This document shows positions 45,757-54,761 of a stretch of DNA of 64,000 nucleotides, one piece after another. The stretch is from Sporosarcina ureilytica. GTDB lineage: Bacteria > Bacillota > Bacilli > Bacillales_A > Planococcaceae. The number at the start of each line of letters is the position of its first letter. Within the stretch, counting starts at the first letter, position 1. A program made the translations under genes and the position numbers. Location: positions 930,001-994,000 of the forward strand of contig NZ_CP017560.1 of NCBI RefSeq assembly GCF_001753205.1, in the 5' to 3' direction. Below the pieces are notes generated by a model. The model saw nothing but the letters and a program-made list of their open reading frames with translations, was not told the DNA's origin and did no database searches.

Positions 45757-47355
45757 ATGATAGGAACTTGGGTTTCAATAGTCCCGCCAATAATAGCGAT
45801 TGTGATGGTGCTTCTGACAAGACGCGTTTTATTATCACTTGGATCTGGTATTGTAGCGGGTGCATTAATTGTTGCTGCGTTTTCACCAGCGAAAACATTC
45901 ATCGAATTATGGGAGTCTGTCACAGTCTCATTTTGGGATTGGGGCAGCAGTGCCATTAACACAGATAATATTAATATTATGTTGTTTATCTTATTACTTG
46001 GTGTCATTACAGCTTTTGTTAGTGTATCTGGCGGAAGCAGGGCATTTGCAGAATGGGCAATCCGCCATGTGAAAACGAAGCGAGGCGCAAAACTTTTAAC
46101 AGTCGCTTTAGGAATTGCCATTTTCGTAGATGACTATTTTAACTCACTTGCAGTTGGTCAAATTTCTCGACCAATCACAGATCAACATAAGGTTTCGCGA
46201 GCAAAGCTTGCTTATTTTATTGACTCCACGTCAGCGCCTGTTTGTGTTGTATCTCCTATTTCTAGTTGGGGCGCATATTTAATCGGGTTGCTCGGTATTA
46301 TGTTTACAGGTGCTGCGGCGGTTACTTATTCGCCATTATCTGCATTTCTCTTAATGGCGCCAATGAACTTTTACGTTGTATCAACGCTAGCATTAGTATT
46401 TTTCTTTGCTTGGACGAATGTCGACTTTTTTGAAATGAAAAAACATGAAGACCGTGCGGAAAAAGCAGGTCAATTATACGATCCTGATAAAGAAATTCCG
46501 GGTCAATTAAAAGAAGATTTTCCCGTGCATGCGTATGGTAAAGTGCGTGATCTTGCAGCGCCAATCGTAACACTGATTGCAATGACGTTACTCATGATGG
46601 TATGGACGGGTTATCAAGCAAGTGTTGCAGATGGGATTGCTGTTTCGATTTGGTCAATCTTTGAGAATACAAATGTTCCATTCTCTTTAGTGATTGGTGG
46701 ATTAATTGGAGCTGGATTAGCGGCAGTTTTATATATGTTGCAATTTAAAAATAATGAGACCGCAAATGCATCTTTAATGGGGCAAGCCTTTATGAGTGGC
46801 GTAAAGGCGATGATGCCAGCGGTACTTATTCTAATTTTAGCATGGGGCTTAACTGATTTAATTGATAAGTTAGATACTGGAATTTATTTATCTAATGTTG
46901 TGATGCAAGCAAATATACCGGTTGCATTCTTGCCAGCGATCATGTTTGTACTTGCTGGACTCATGGCGTTTTCAACGGGTACATCATGGGGATCATTTGG
47001 AATCTTATTGCCGATTGCGGGTAAAATTATGCTAGATGCTTCCCCAGAAATGCTACTCCCTGCATTGGCGGCAGTGCTTGCAGGAGCGGTATTTGGAGAC
47101 CATTGTTCACCGATTTCAGATACAACAATCTTATCTTCTACAGGTGCCGGATGTAATCATATGGACCATGTATCTACTCAACTTCCATATGCGCTACTAA
47201 GTGCTGGAATTACAACGGTCGGGTATTTAGTTCTAGGTTTAACAGGATCTATATGGATTGGTTTATTGTCGGTTATTGTCATATTAATTATATTGTTTTC
47301 GGTTTGGACAATGCGTGCAAAGAGCGAGAAAGTCGCGTTACATCAATCAATTTAA
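45757..47355 (+). CDS. NhaC-family transporter, predicted lysine transporter (YvsH-like)
   Basis: Membrane protein of 532 residues with about 12 helices, NhaC antiporter superfamily. Typical family segments: GIAIFVDDYFNSLAVGQISR, KLAYFIDSTSAPVCVVSPIS, LMAFSTGTSWGSFGILLPIA and FGDHCSPISDTTILSSTGAG. Members under a lysine riboswitch, such as B. subtilis YvsH, are considered lysine carriers rather than Na+/H+ antiporters; the L-box directly upstream makes this the likely role. ATG 45757 follows GGAGGAA. A terminator follows the gene. Confidence 0.9.
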   Translation: MIGTWVSIVPPIIAIVMVLLTRRVLLSLGSGIVAGALIVAAFSPAKTFIELWESVTVSFWDWGSSAINTDNINIMLFILLLGVITAFVSVSGGSRAFAEWAIRHVKTKRGAKLLTVALGIAIFVDDYFNSLAVGQISRPITDQHKVSRAKLAYFIDSTSAPVCVVSPISSWGAYLIGLLGIMFTGAAAVTYSPLSAFLLMAPMNFYVVSTLALVFFFAWTNVDFFEMKKHEDRAEKAGQLYDPDKEIPGQLKEDFPVHAYGKVRDLAAPIVTLIAMTLLMMVWTGYQASVADGIAVSIWSIFENTNVPFSLVIGGLIGAGLAAVLYMLQFKNNETANASLMGQAFMSGVKAMMPAVLILILAWGLTDLIDKLDTGIYLSNVVMQANIPVAFLPAIMFVLAGLMAFSTGTSWGSFGILLPIAGKIMLDASPEMLLPALAAVLAGAVFGDHCSPISDTTILSSTGAGCNHMDHVSTQLPYALLSAGITTVGYLVLGLTGSIWIGLLSVIVILIILFSVWTMRAKSEKVALHQSI

Positions 47356-47362
47356 CCCTAAG

Positions 47363-47394
47363 AGAAGTGATGGTGTTCATCACTTCTTTTTTTG
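47363..47394 (+). terminator. Terminator of the lysine-regulated transporter gene
   Basis: GAAGTGATG pairs with CATCACTTC around GTGTT, followed by seven or more T residues. Confidence 0.92.
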
Positions 47395-47516
47395 TCGAAA
47401 AAAATAGTGGGTATATAAAAAATGTTTTGACAATAGCATAGTAGAAAGATATAATTAATTTGCGTGTTGGTTTTGAATTTTCAGAGAAAATAAGAAAAAG
47501 AAAAGGAGGAAAATTC

Positions 47517-49046
47517 ATGTCACAACGTTCACAATGGGGGACTCGAGCAGGGTTTATTATGGCGGCTGTTGGATCTGCGGTAGGACTTGGTAATATTTGG
47601 CGATTTCCTTATGTAGCCTATGAAAATGGCGGCGGTGCATTTTTTATCCCTTATTTATTTGCATTATTAACTGCAGGCATTCCGATTTTAATTATGGAAT
47701 TTACAATCGGTCATAAGTATCGCGGTTCCGCACCACTTTCGTTTTTTAGAATGTCAGGCAAAAAAGCTGAATGGCTTGGTTGGTGGGGTGTTTTCGTCTC
47801 TTTTGTTATTTCAACCTATTATTCTGTCATTATTGCCTGGGCAATGAAGTATACGATTTATTCGTTTAATCTGTCTTGGGGTACAGATACAGCTGGATTC
47901 TTGTTTGGGGATGTACTTAACCTAGCAGACACTCCTGGAGTAGTGGGAGGCTACGTTCCTGGCGTGCTTATTCCTTTACTACTTGTATGGGCAATCGTTT
48001 TTATCATTCTATTAGCGGGGGTACAGCGTGGAATTGAGCTCGCAAACCGAATATTTATCCCGATGTTAGTCATTGTGTTTTTAATGGTCGTTATACGAGC
48101 GGTCACACTTGATGGCGCAATTCTTGGATTAGATGCATTCTTTAAACCCGATTTAAGTAAACTAACCAATCCAACCGTCTGGGTAGCGGCATATGGACAT
48201 ATTTTCTTTAGTTTATCTATCGCGTTTGCAATTATGATTACGTATTCTAGTTACTTACCGAAAAAATCCGATATTACGAATAACGCTTTTATTACAGGAT
48301 TTGCAAATTCAGGTTTTGAATTATTGGCGGGTATTGGGGTTTTCGCAGCACTCGGTTTTATGGCAAGTCAAGCAGATGTTGCTGTATCAGAAGTTGCTTC
48401 GGCGGGAGTAGGACTCGCATTTGTTGTCTTCCCAGAAATTGTTAATCAGATGCCTGGATTGAACGGCTTATTTGGCTTCTTATTCTTCTTATCACTCGTA
48501 TTAGCCGGAATTACTTCACTCATTTCAATTTGTGAGACGTATATTGCTGGACTTTCGGATAAGTTTAATATTTCTAGAAACAAGTCTGTTCTTTTCGGGG
48601 CTGGTCTTGCTGCAATTGTTTCTACATTATTTGCAACACGAGGAGGATTATTTTTCCTTGATGCAGCGGATTATTTCATCAACCAATTTGGAGTCGCAGC
48701 AATTGGCTTAATAGAAGTTATCCTTATTGCATGGGCATTTAGAAAGCTTGGCGTATTTGAAAACCATGCAAACGCGATATCTGATATTCGTATAGGTGCG
48801 TGGTGGCAAATTTGTTTGAAATTTATTACACCGTTAGTCCTGGGGTATATGATGTTTGGTTTATTCCGTACGAACTTATCAAAACTTCACGAGACTGATA
48901 ATGGAAACTATGAAGGATACTCGGATACATTTATTCTGTTTGGAGGATGGTCTGTCGCATTAGGTGCGTTAGTATTGGCGGTCTTATTCACACTATCCAA
49001 ATGGAAACCAAATACAATTGAAACTTCGGATTATGAAGAAGACTAA
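47517..49046 (+). CDS. NSS family sodium-dependent transporter (MetP/MhsT-like)
   Basis: Sodium-coupled amino-acid transporter, 509 residues, about 12 helices, LeuT fold. TM1 has WGTRAGFIMAAVGSAVGLGN and IWRFPYVAYENGGGAFFIPY, the NSS signature with unwound sodium and substrate sites. TM6 is represented by HIFFSLSIAFAIMITYSSYL. The small partner gene immediately downstream resembles MetS, which in Corynebacterium accompanies the methionine/alanine carrier MetP, so a neutral amino acid is a reasonable substrate guess. ATG 47517 with AAAGGAGG is the proper start; the frame opens earlier at 47460. Confidence 0.9.
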   Translation: MSQRSQWGTRAGFIMAAVGSAVGLGNIWRFPYVAYENGGGAFFIPYLFALLTAGIPILIMEFTIGHKYRGSAPLSFFRMSGKKAEWLGWWGVFVSFVISTYYSVIIAWAMKYTIYSFNLSWGTDTAGFLFGDVLNLADTPGVVGGYVPGVLIPLLLVWAIVFIILLAGVQRGIELANRIFIPMLVIVFLMVVIRAVTLDGAILGLDAFFKPDLSKLTNPTVWVAAYGHIFFSLSIAFAIMITYSSYLPKKSDITNNAFITGFANSGFELLAGIGVFAALGFMASQADVAVSEVASAGVGLAFVVFPEIVNQMPGLNGLFGFLFFLSLVLAGITSLISICETYIAGLSDKFNISRNKSVLFGAGLAAIVSTLFATRGGLFFLDAADYFINQFGVAAIGLIEVILIAWAFRKLGVFENHANAISDIRIGAWWQICLKFITPLVLGYMMFGLFRTNLSKLHETDNGNYEGYSDTFILFGGWSVALGALVLAVLFTLSKWKPNTIETSDYEED

Positions 49047-49058
49047 GGGGGATTCGAA

Positions 49059-49169
49059 ATGAGTGGAGGAGCAATTTTAATGATGGTTGTTGGGATCCTC
49101 GTTATTTGGGGAGGATTAGCAGCAAGCATTGTCAATGCAGTTTCGAAATCGAGGAAAAATTCAGCTTAG
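49059..49169 (+). CDS. MetS-type small subunit of the NSS transporter
   Basis: A 36-residue peptide (MSGGAILMMVVGILVIWGGL followed by AASIVNAVSKSRKNSA) with one membrane helix and a basic C terminus. This is the layout of MetS-family NSS small subunits: short N terminus with Gly, a helix containing IWGG, then a cationic tail. It starts 12 bases after the NSS gene with GGGGGA as binding site, so the two are co-transcribed. The C-terminal tail should lie in the cytoplasm by the positive-inside rule. Confidence 0.85.
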   Translation: MSGGAILMMVVGILVIWGGLAASIVNAVSKSRKNSA

Positions 49170-49199
49170 TATATTTTATTTTTAAAAAAATTTAACGGG

Positions 49200-49241
49200 C
49201 TGTAGATGGCGTCGAATTATGATGAAATCTACAGTTCTTTG
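49200..49241 (+). terminator. Possible terminator of the NSS/MetS operon
   Basis: CTGTAGAT pairs with ATCTACAG across a 19-base loop, followed by TTCTTTG. The stem is short for the loop size. Confidence 0.45.
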
Positions 49242-49381
49242 TATTCCCGCAATTCTCTGTACTTGTCGGATTCCCAGTGATTGAGGTTGTTTGAACCATG
49301 TAATTGTGATACATTTACGGTAGTCAAGATAATAAGAATAATTGCAGCAATGGTGTAATATTTCACTAAAGTCCTCAAGAA

Positions 49382-50341
49382 ATGGAGTCGATTGTCTTGT
49401 CATGTAGACCTGAAACAGGAAAGAAAACTGACCGTTTAAGGAAACCGGAATGGCTAAAGATTAAGTTGAATACAAACGAGAACTACAGAGATTTAAAAAA
49501 GTTAATGCGTGAACAAAATCTCAATACAGTTTGTGAAGAAGCTCGGTGCCCAAATATTCACGAATGTTGGGGAGAGCGTCGAACAGCTACATTTATGATT
49601 TTAGGTGCAATTTGTACGAGAGCCTGCCGTTTTTGCGCAGTCAATACAGGCCTTCCAAACGAGCTTGATTTAGCTGAACCGGAGCGCGTGGCTGATTCCG
49701 TACAATTGATGAACTTAAAGCATGTCGTTGTTACGGCGGTTGCACGTGATGATCAGAAGGACGGCGGTGCGGCTGTATTTGCGGAGACTATCCGAGCAAT
49801 TCGTCGGAAAAATCCATTTACGACAATCGAAGTTCTTCCATCCGACATGGGTGGTGTATATGAAAACTTAGAAATGTTAATGGATGCGAAACCAGATATT
49901 CTAAACCATAATATTGAGACGGTTCGTCGACTCACGAAAAGAGTCCGAGCACGTGCGACTTATGACCGTTCTCTCGAATTGCTTAAACGGGCGAAGGAAA
50001 TGTATCCTGAAATTCCGACAAAGTCTTCTTTAATGCTTGGTCTAGGTGAAACACATGAAGAAATTCTTGAAACGATGGATGATTTACGTGCAAATAACGT
50101 TGATATCATGACAATTGGTCAATATTTACAACCGACCAAAAAACATTTGCCAGTTATAAAATATTATTCTCCTCAAGAATTTGGCGAATTAAGAAAAATT
50201 GCAATGTCGAAAGGATTCTCGCATTGTGAAGCAGGACCGCTCGTTCGTTCTAGTTACCATGCCGATGAGCAAGTAAATGCGGCAGCGAAAGAGAAGCAAC
50301 GTCAAGGTGAAGAACAACTTCAAGCAACACTGCAAAGTTGA
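49382..50341 (+). CDS. lipA: Lipoyl synthase LipA
   Basis: Radical-SAM enzyme that inserts two sulfurs into octanoyl groups to form lipoate, 319 residues. The auxiliary-cluster cysteines are in [20 protein letters not shown] and the radical-SAM cysteines in [13 protein letters not shown] (CxxxCxxC). The C-terminal [13 protein letters not shown] contributes the serine ligand of the auxiliary cluster. The remaining sequence is close to Bacillus LipA. ATG 49382 has no clear binding site; TTG 49397, nine bases after GGAG, is a strong alternative. It is followed by yutD, as in B. subtilis. Confidence 0.95.
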   Translation: MESIVLSCRPETGKKTDRLRKPEWLKIKLNTNENYRDLKKLMREQNLNTVCEEARCPNIHECWGERRTATFMILGAICTRACRFCAVNTGLPNELDLAEPERVADSVQLMNLKHVVVTAVARDDQKDGGAAVFAETIRAIRRKNPFTTIEVLPSDMGGVYENLEMLMDAKPDILNHNIETVRRLTKRVRARATYDRSLELLKRAKEMYPEIPTKSSLMLGLGETHEEILETMDDLRANNVDIMTIGQYLQPTKKHLPVIKYYSPQEFGELRKIAMSKGFSHCEAGPLVRSSYHADEQVNAAAKEKQRQGEEQLQATLQS

Positions 50342-50363
50342 GTGGTGGTGAAAAGGTATGATA

Positions 50364-50633
50364 ATGCTTGAAAATACAGAGTATGAACTGGTAAAAGATT
50401 TTCGGGATGGGTTCCAAACAGATCCATTGCTCGAAAGATTTAGCGAAGTGCTTGTAAAATATGATTATATATTGGGTGATTGGGGATACGGCCAATTACG
50501 CTTAAAAGGCTTTTTTGACGACCGCAATCCAAAAGCAACGTATGAAACGAAAATTAGCACAGTAGAAGATTACTTATATGAATACTGTAACTTTGGTTGT
50601 GCACATTTTATTTTAAAAAAAGTAAAAAAATAA
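50364..50633 (+). CDS. yutD: YutD family protein
   Basis: An 89-residue soluble protein of the YutD (DUF1027) family. The family pattern is YELVKDFRDGFQTDPLLERF, VKYDYILGDWGYGQLRLKGF and YLYEYCNFGCAHFILKK. It has no known activity. ATG 50364 is chosen because AAAAGG lies seven bases upstream; ATG 50358 is too close to it. The gene is 22 bases after lipA with no terminator between, so the two are co-transcribed. Confidence 0.88.
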   Translation: MLENTEYELVKDFRDGFQTDPLLERFSEVLVKYDYILGDWGYGQLRLKGFFDDRNPKATYETKISTVEDYLYEYCNFGCAHFILKKVKK

Positions 50634-50640
50634 CCTTGAA

Positions 50641-50680
50641 AAAACCATGCGATATGTTTTTGATTCGCATGGTTTTTTTA
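50641..50680 (+). terminator. Terminator of lipA-yutD
   Basis: AAAACCATGCGA pairs with TCGCATGGTTTT around a 12-base loop, followed by T residues. Also well placed for the convergent DUF3231 gene. Confidence 0.9.
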
Positions 50681-50712
50681 TCGTCGAGCTTTAAGTTCTA
50701 GTTGACGTTATA

Positions 50713-51213
50713 CTAATTGTTGATTTGAAGTGGAGGTGGGATAATCCAACCTTTGTCTTTATTCAAACGTAATAATTTTGCGCCGAATAGTGCTCTTTCA
50801 GCGTGATATTTTCCGAACATCATGGCGATATCTTCTCTTAGACATTGTCCCATTACTTGACTGCAAGAAACAAGTCCTTGTCCGACGTTGATAGAAACGG
50901 CCCCGCTGATTTCAATATCTGAAAACCTTGCTCCTGCTGGGATTTCATCTGCCTTTGCTTTAGGACGACTAGGTAACGAAGGGGGTGGGGTAATACCGTT
51001 ATTTTTTAATACCTTTTCGAGTTCTTTGGTTTCAGCTTTCATCATCTTGATGGCTTCCTCAAGCAGCTTTATAAGGTCATCATCACTCGCATGATTGACG
51101 AATGCTTCGTACCCACTGATTAATCCATTGTTTGCACCGATAAATGCCCATGTGCCAATTACCTCTCCGTAGTGCATTGGTTCCTTTTTAGGATTTCCAT
51201 CCATAACGCCCAT
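50713..51213 (-). CDS. DUF3231 family protein (spore/coat associated)
   Basis: A 166-residue helical protein. It has MDGNPKKEPMHYGEVIGTW and LISGYEAFVNHASDDDLIKL, followed by helical stretches, a Pro-rich linker (NNGITPPPSLPSRPKA) and ISINVGQGLVSCSQVMGQC, then MMFGKYHAERALFGAKLLRL and GWIIPPPLQ. These fit DUF3231, ferritin-like proteins often found in spore formers. No metal ligands were identified with confidence. ATG 51213 follows GAGGAG; the frame opens five codons earlier at a TTG. Function is unknown. Confidence 0.8.
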   Translation of the reverse strand: MGVMDGNPKKEPMHYGEVIGTWAFIGANNGLISGYEAFVNHASDDDLIKLLEEAIKMMKAETKELEKVLKNNGITPPPSLPSRPKAKADEIPAGARFSDIEISGAVSINVGQGLVSCSQVMGQCLREDIAMMFGKYHAERALFGAKLLRLNKDKGWIIPPPLQINN

Positions 51214-51500
51214 AAAAACACTCCTCAAAATGATTATTTAGATTTCAACAATTATTATGTGCAATTTTTGACGCCTTATACGATATTTATCGAAAAAAAG
51301 AGACGCTTGAATTTATTTATGTGAAAAGTTATCTTTTTTTATTCATACAACTTCCCAGTAAATTGGCAGTGTTAACCAAGACAAGTCAGTGAATTTGTAA
51401 AGTGTTTATTGCAAAACTGCACATTAAAATTAAATTTCAGAAAAATATTCCTTATTTATGATAAGATATAGACGTGAATATAAAGTAAGGAGGCAACATT

Positions 51501-51956
51501 ATGTATTTTGTTGACCGCAATCAAATTGAAAAAGCATTATGTCATATAGAAAGGTTACTAGCACTTTATCAAAAAGAAGAGAATTGGCATGAAGACCTCA
51601 TTCATTCCTTGGCACTAGCAAGACTAAGTCATGATATTATCGAGGGCATAATTGATGTCGGGAACACGATGATTGATGGATTTATTATGAGGGATCCGGG
51701 AAGTTATGAAGACATTATTGATATTATGGATGATGAAAAAGTAATAACGGCCGATATGACAGACCCGATAAAAAAAGTGGTAGCGCTAAGACAAATGATT
51801 GTTCGTGAGTTTATTGATGTTGATACGAAAACTATTATTTCGACGCTAGATGAATCTTATGAAGCAATCCGTTTATTTCCCGAAAAAGTACGTCATTATT
51901 TAGAGCATGAGTTAGGGCCAGTCTCAGCATTTTTACCAGCTGATGATGAGTTATAA
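51501..51956 (+). CDS. yutE: DUF86/HepT-like family protein YutE, without the HEPN RNase motif
   Basis: A 151-residue helical protein of the DUF86/HepT superfamily, ortholog of YutE by position. HepT toxins carry R-x4-H-x-Y in the last helix pair; here the corresponding segment is LRQMIVREFIDVD, where the His is replaced by Arg and the Tyr by Phe. There is no MntA-type antitoxin beside it, so it is unlikely to be an active toxin. The C terminus ELGPVSAFLPADDEL matches the YutE group. It follows AAGGAGG, and its stop overlaps the start of yutF (TAATG). Confidence 0.82.
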   Translation: MYFVDRNQIEKALCHIERLLALYQKEENWHEDLIHSLALARLSHDIIEGIIDVGNTMIDGFIMRDPGSYEDIIDIMDDEKVITADMTDPIKKVVALRQMIVREFIDVDTKTIISTLDESYEAIRLFPEKVRHYLEHELGPVSAFLPADDEL

Positions 51957-52741
51957 TGAAAAATTATAAAGTATATTGTTTTGACCTAGACGGGACTGTG
52001 TATCATGGAACTGAACCTGTACCAGAAGCGGTCGCTTTAATCGAGAAACTTCAAGAGCAAGGAATAGAACCTTATTATATTACGAATAATTCTTCGGCTA
52101 CGCCTGTACAAGTTCAGCGAAAGTTAGCAGGATTCGGGGTACATACAAAAGCGAAGTATATTGTGACTTCTGCGATTGCGGCCGCGCATTACTGCAAAGA
52201 AAATTTTGCGGGCGCAAAAGTTCAAATGTTTGGCGAAACCGGTTTGCGAGAAGCTTTAGTGGCTGAGGAAATTGAATTGGTCACTTCAAAACCAGATGTC
52301 GTCGTGATGGGGATAGACCGGGAAGTAACGTATGAAAAATTAACAGACCTCTGTTTGAATATCCGAGCAGGCGCGAAGTTTATTGCAACAAATGGCGATA
52401 GAGCGATGCCCACAGAAAGAGGGTTACTGCCTGGGACGGGTTCGTTTATTAAACTTGTTGAATATTCAACTGGGGTGACACCAATGTTTATGGGCAAACC
52501 AGAACCATTCATGTTGAGTTATATTCAGGAGAAGAGTGGATATAGCAAAGAAGATATGATTTTAATTGGCGACAACTACGATACGGATATACTAGCGGGG
52601 ATTCGATACGGCATTGCGACGGCACATGTTGAAGGCGGCGTCACATCGCGCGAAGAAGTGCTGTTAAAGGAAAACCATCCAACGTATTTATTGGAAAATC
52701 TAGCAAGTGTTTCTATTGAAAAAGCTTTCCATGGTATGTAA
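51956..52741 (+). CDS. yutF: HAD-superfamily phosphatase YutF (NagD-like)
   Basis: Predicted phosphatase of the NagD/AraL subgroup of HAD hydrolases, 261 residues. Motif I is VYCFDLDGTVYHGTEPV, motif II is the Asn-Asn-Ser of YITNNSSATPVQVQ, motif III the Lys in FMGKPEPFMLSYI and motif IV the acidic pair in LIGDNYDTDILAG. The C2 cap is present. The natural substrate is unknown; NagD-like members hydrolyse sugar phosphates or p-nitrophenyl phosphate. It overlaps yutE by one base. Confidence 0.92.
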   Translation: MKNYKVYCFDLDGTVYHGTEPVPEAVALIEKLQEQGIEPYYITNNSSATPVQVQRKLAGFGVHTKAKYIVTSAIAAAHYCKENFAGAKVQMFGETGLREALVAEEIELVTSKPDVVVMGIDREVTYEKLTDLCLNIRAGAKFIATNGDRAMPTERGLLPGTGSFIKLVEYSTGVTPMFMGKPEPFMLSYIQEKSGYSKEDMILIGDNYDTDILAGIRYGIATAHVEGGVTSREEVLLKENHPTYLLENLASVSIEKAFHGM

Positions 52742-52805
52742 TGGAAAGCTTAGGTCATTATTGAATGTTTAGCTTAGGCTATTAACGCTACTTGCTATGC
52801 GAATT

Positions 52806-52829
52806 CACCCGGCTTAAACATGCCGGGTG
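52806..52829. terminator. Hairpin after yutF
   Basis: CACCCGGC pairs perfectly with GCCGGGTG around an 8-base loop. There is no proper T-run on either strand, so termination is uncertain. It separates the convergent yutF and yuzB genes. Confidence 0.45.
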
Positions 52830-52858
52830 CTGTTATAGTAAAAACGATCCAAAGAATC

Positions 52859-53095
52859 TTAGAAGAGTGGATTATCTTCGATGTATTGATAAATACGTTC
52901 TGTCAGTTCCTCAGGTGTGTCAGCCTTTACAATGTCGCCATTCACTAGCGCATACAGGCCATCTGCACAAGCAGTGCAGTAACTTAAACAACCATATTCA
53001 AGAACATCGAGGTTTGGATCTTTTTCCAATATTTCTAACGTTTTATGTGAACCATTTGCAAGATTACTTATGCAAAATTCGACGATCGGATTCAC
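52859..53095 (-). CDS. yuzB: YuzB family protein (DUF1450)
   Basis: A 78-residue soluble protein. It begins with VNPIVEFCISNLANGSHKTL and has LEYGCLSYCTACADGLYALV (cysteines C-x3-C-x2-C), then VNGDIVKADTPEELTERI. The cysteine spacing and length match YuzB; the pattern resembles thioredoxin-like ferredoxins and could bind metal or an Fe-S cluster, which is inference. GTG 53095 with GAGGTGATC before it gives the family start; the frame extends to 53170 without support. Confidence 0.88.
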   Translation of the reverse strand: MNPIVEFCISNLANGSHKTLEILEKDPNLDVLEYGCLSYCTACADGLYALVNGDIVKADTPEELTERIYQYIEDNPLF

Positions 53096-53225
53096 GTAGA
53101 TCACCTCACTATTAGGAATGCTACTCTTTTTTTGAATAAACGTCAATTGCTGTGCCTCATTGTGAGGCATGTATCAAACTGATATAATGTATTAGGGAAA
53201 ATAGCGGAAATCAAAGGAGAAGGTC

Positions 53226-54293
53226 ATGAGAAAACTTGTCTTATTAGGTGCGGGGTATGGAAATATGCGAATCATGCTACGCTTGCTTACGAAAGATTTA
53301 CCGTCAGATATTGAAATCACGCTTGTCGATCGAACACCTTTCCACAGTTTAAAGACGGAGTTTTATGCGTTAGCGGCTGGAACAGTGTCGGATACTGTCG
53401 TGCGTGTGCCACTACCAGAACACGATCAATTAAAATTTGTAGAAGGAGAAGTTACTAAAATTTCACCTGATGAAAAATGTGTTTTCTTGGAAGATGGACA
53501 ACAGCTTGAATACGATGAACTTGTCATTGGCCTAGGTTGCCGTGATAATTATCATGATGTACCTGGCGCTAAAGAACATACATATAGCATACAAACAATT
53601 GGAAAATCACGTACAGCATATGAAAAGCTGCTTGGTCTTGGAGGCGGTGCAACGGTTGGGATAATCGGAGCTGGATTGAGTGGAATTGAACTTGCAAGTG
53701 AACTGCGGGAAAGTAGACCTGATTTAACGATTAAACTATTTGATAGAAGTCCACGTATTTTAAGAGATTTTCCAGAACGTTTAAGTAACTATGTACAGGG
53801 TTGGTTTGACGAACATAATGTAGAAGTCGTCGCAGAATCCAATATTACAAGAGTAGAAGCAGATGCATTGTATAACCATGACGAGACCATTCCAGTAGAT
53901 GCCGTTGTTTGGACTGCAGGGATTCGTCCAGTCACTGTCGTTCAAAATATCGAGACAGAAAAAGGAAACTCGGGTCGTCTCGTGTTAAATAAATACCACC
54001 AACTACCTGAATATCAGGATGTGTACGTTGTAGGGGATTGCGCTGATTTACCATATGCACCAAGTGCGCAAGTTGCGGAAGAACAAGGGGAACAAATTGT
54101 CAAGATTCTACGCCACGTATGGAATGAGGAACCACTTCCGGAAAAAATGCCGGAAATTAAACTAAAAGGTTTTTTAGGTTCATTAGGGAAAAAACAAGGA
54201 TTTGCCTATTTGGCTGATCGCACAGTGACAGGTAGAATAGCAAGACTATTAAAATCCGGTGTCCTTTGGCTGTATAAAAGACATAATGGGTGA
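53226..54293 (+). CDS. yutJ: NADH dehydrogenase-like flavoprotein YutJ
   Basis: Single-polypeptide NDH-2-type oxidoreductase, 355 residues. The FAD-binding motif is LVLLGAGYGNMRIMLRLL and the NAD(P)H-binding fold is ATVGIIGAGLSGIELASELR. A later VVGDCADLPYAPSAQVAEEQ is the ATG/flavin segment, and VVWTAGIRP is usual for NDH-2. It is somewhat shorter than respiratory NDH-2 enzymes (about 400). A longer paralogue lies 1.6 kb downstream. The ATG follows AAAGGAGAAGG. Whether it feeds menaquinone is not known. Confidence 0.88.
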   Translation: MRKLVLLGAGYGNMRIMLRLLTKDLPSDIEITLVDRTPFHSLKTEFYALAAGTVSDTVVRVPLPEHDQLKFVEGEVTKISPDEKCVFLEDGQQLEYDELVIGLGCRDNYHDVPGAKEHTYSIQTIGKSRTAYEKLLGLGGGATVGIIGAGLSGIELASELRESRPDLTIKLFDRSPRILRDFPERLSNYVQGWFDEHNVEVVAESNITRVEADALYNHDETIPVDAVVWTAGIRPVTVVQNIETEKGNSGRLVLNKYHQLPEYQDVYVVGDCADLPYAPSAQVAEEQGEQIVKILRHVWNEEPLPEKMPEIKLKGFLGSLGKKQGFAYLADRTVTGRIARLLKSGVLWLYKRHNG

Positions 54294-54296
54294 GAT

Positions 54297-54335
54297 AAAA
54301 ATACTCCGATGACTTTGTCATTCGGAGTATTTTTC
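54297..54335. terminator. Bidirectional terminator between yutJ and yuzD
   Basis: AAAAATACTCCGA/TCGGAGTATTTTT-type arms (AAAATACTCCGATGAC and GTCATTCGGAGTATTTTT) form a strong stem with a short loop; T- and A-runs on both sides. Confidence 0.9.
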
Positions 54336-54343
54336 CAATATTA

Positions 54344-54676
54344 TCATTTAGCCTCAGCTACATACCCTAGCTTCTCAAGCGAAGCAAAAACAGGTTTTAA
54401 CTGAATATGACCTTCACCAATCATTTCTTCGTTAATCATAACAAGTGGGTAAAAATATTCGTCATTTTGAATTTGTTCGGCAATTTCTTCGTGACGTTTG
54501 TTTGAAAGTGTTGAATCGATGTCGATATACTCAATCGTAAAAGGTTGCTCAGGGTATTTTCGACTAATCGCGGCTTGAAGCCACTCAAATGTATCTTTCG
54601 AAGAAGGTGCATTTACACAGCTTGCACAAACAACATCCGCTCCAAAAATTTCAATAACAGCATTCTTTTTTACCAT
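54344..54676 (-). CDS. yuzD: YuzD family protein (DUF1462)
   Basis: A 110-residue protein with a predicted thioredoxin-like fold. An N-terminal VIEIFGADVVCASCVNAPSS contains a CxxC pair, followed by FEWLQAAISRKYPEQPFTIE and a pattern FYPLVMINEEMIGEGHIQLK with a Pro in the cis-Pro position. Length and sequence match YuzD. Redox role is inferred from the CxxC. ATG 54676 follows GAGGAAG. It is divergent from yutI and convergent with yutJ, as in B. subtilis. Confidence 0.88.
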   Translation of the reverse strand: MVKKNAVIEIFGADVVCASCVNAPSSKDTFEWLQAAISRKYPEQPFTIEYIDIDSTLSNKRHEEIAEQIQNDEYFYPLVMINEEMIGEGHIQLKPVFASLEKLGYVAEAK

Positions 54677-54761
54677 GATAACTTCCTCCTCAAATTCTTA
54701 ATTGGATTTTTTCCGCTTTCCAGTTTATAATGATTATTATAAGGAAAGGAGCCGAAAATAA

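Noticed and set aside
51501..52741. Toxin-antitoxin pair (HepT-like gene followed by another gene)
   Set aside because: The partner is a HAD phosphatase, not an MntA nucleotidyltransferase, and the RNase motif is absent. The pair is the conserved yutE-yutF.
52792..53115. Plus-strand frame opposite yuzB
   Set aside because: It is the complement of a conserved YuzB coding region and has no binding site.
53154..53168. Short palindrome GCCTCATTGTGAGGC upstream of yutJ
   Set aside because: Six-base arms with no T-run and no known operator consensus; too short to interpret.
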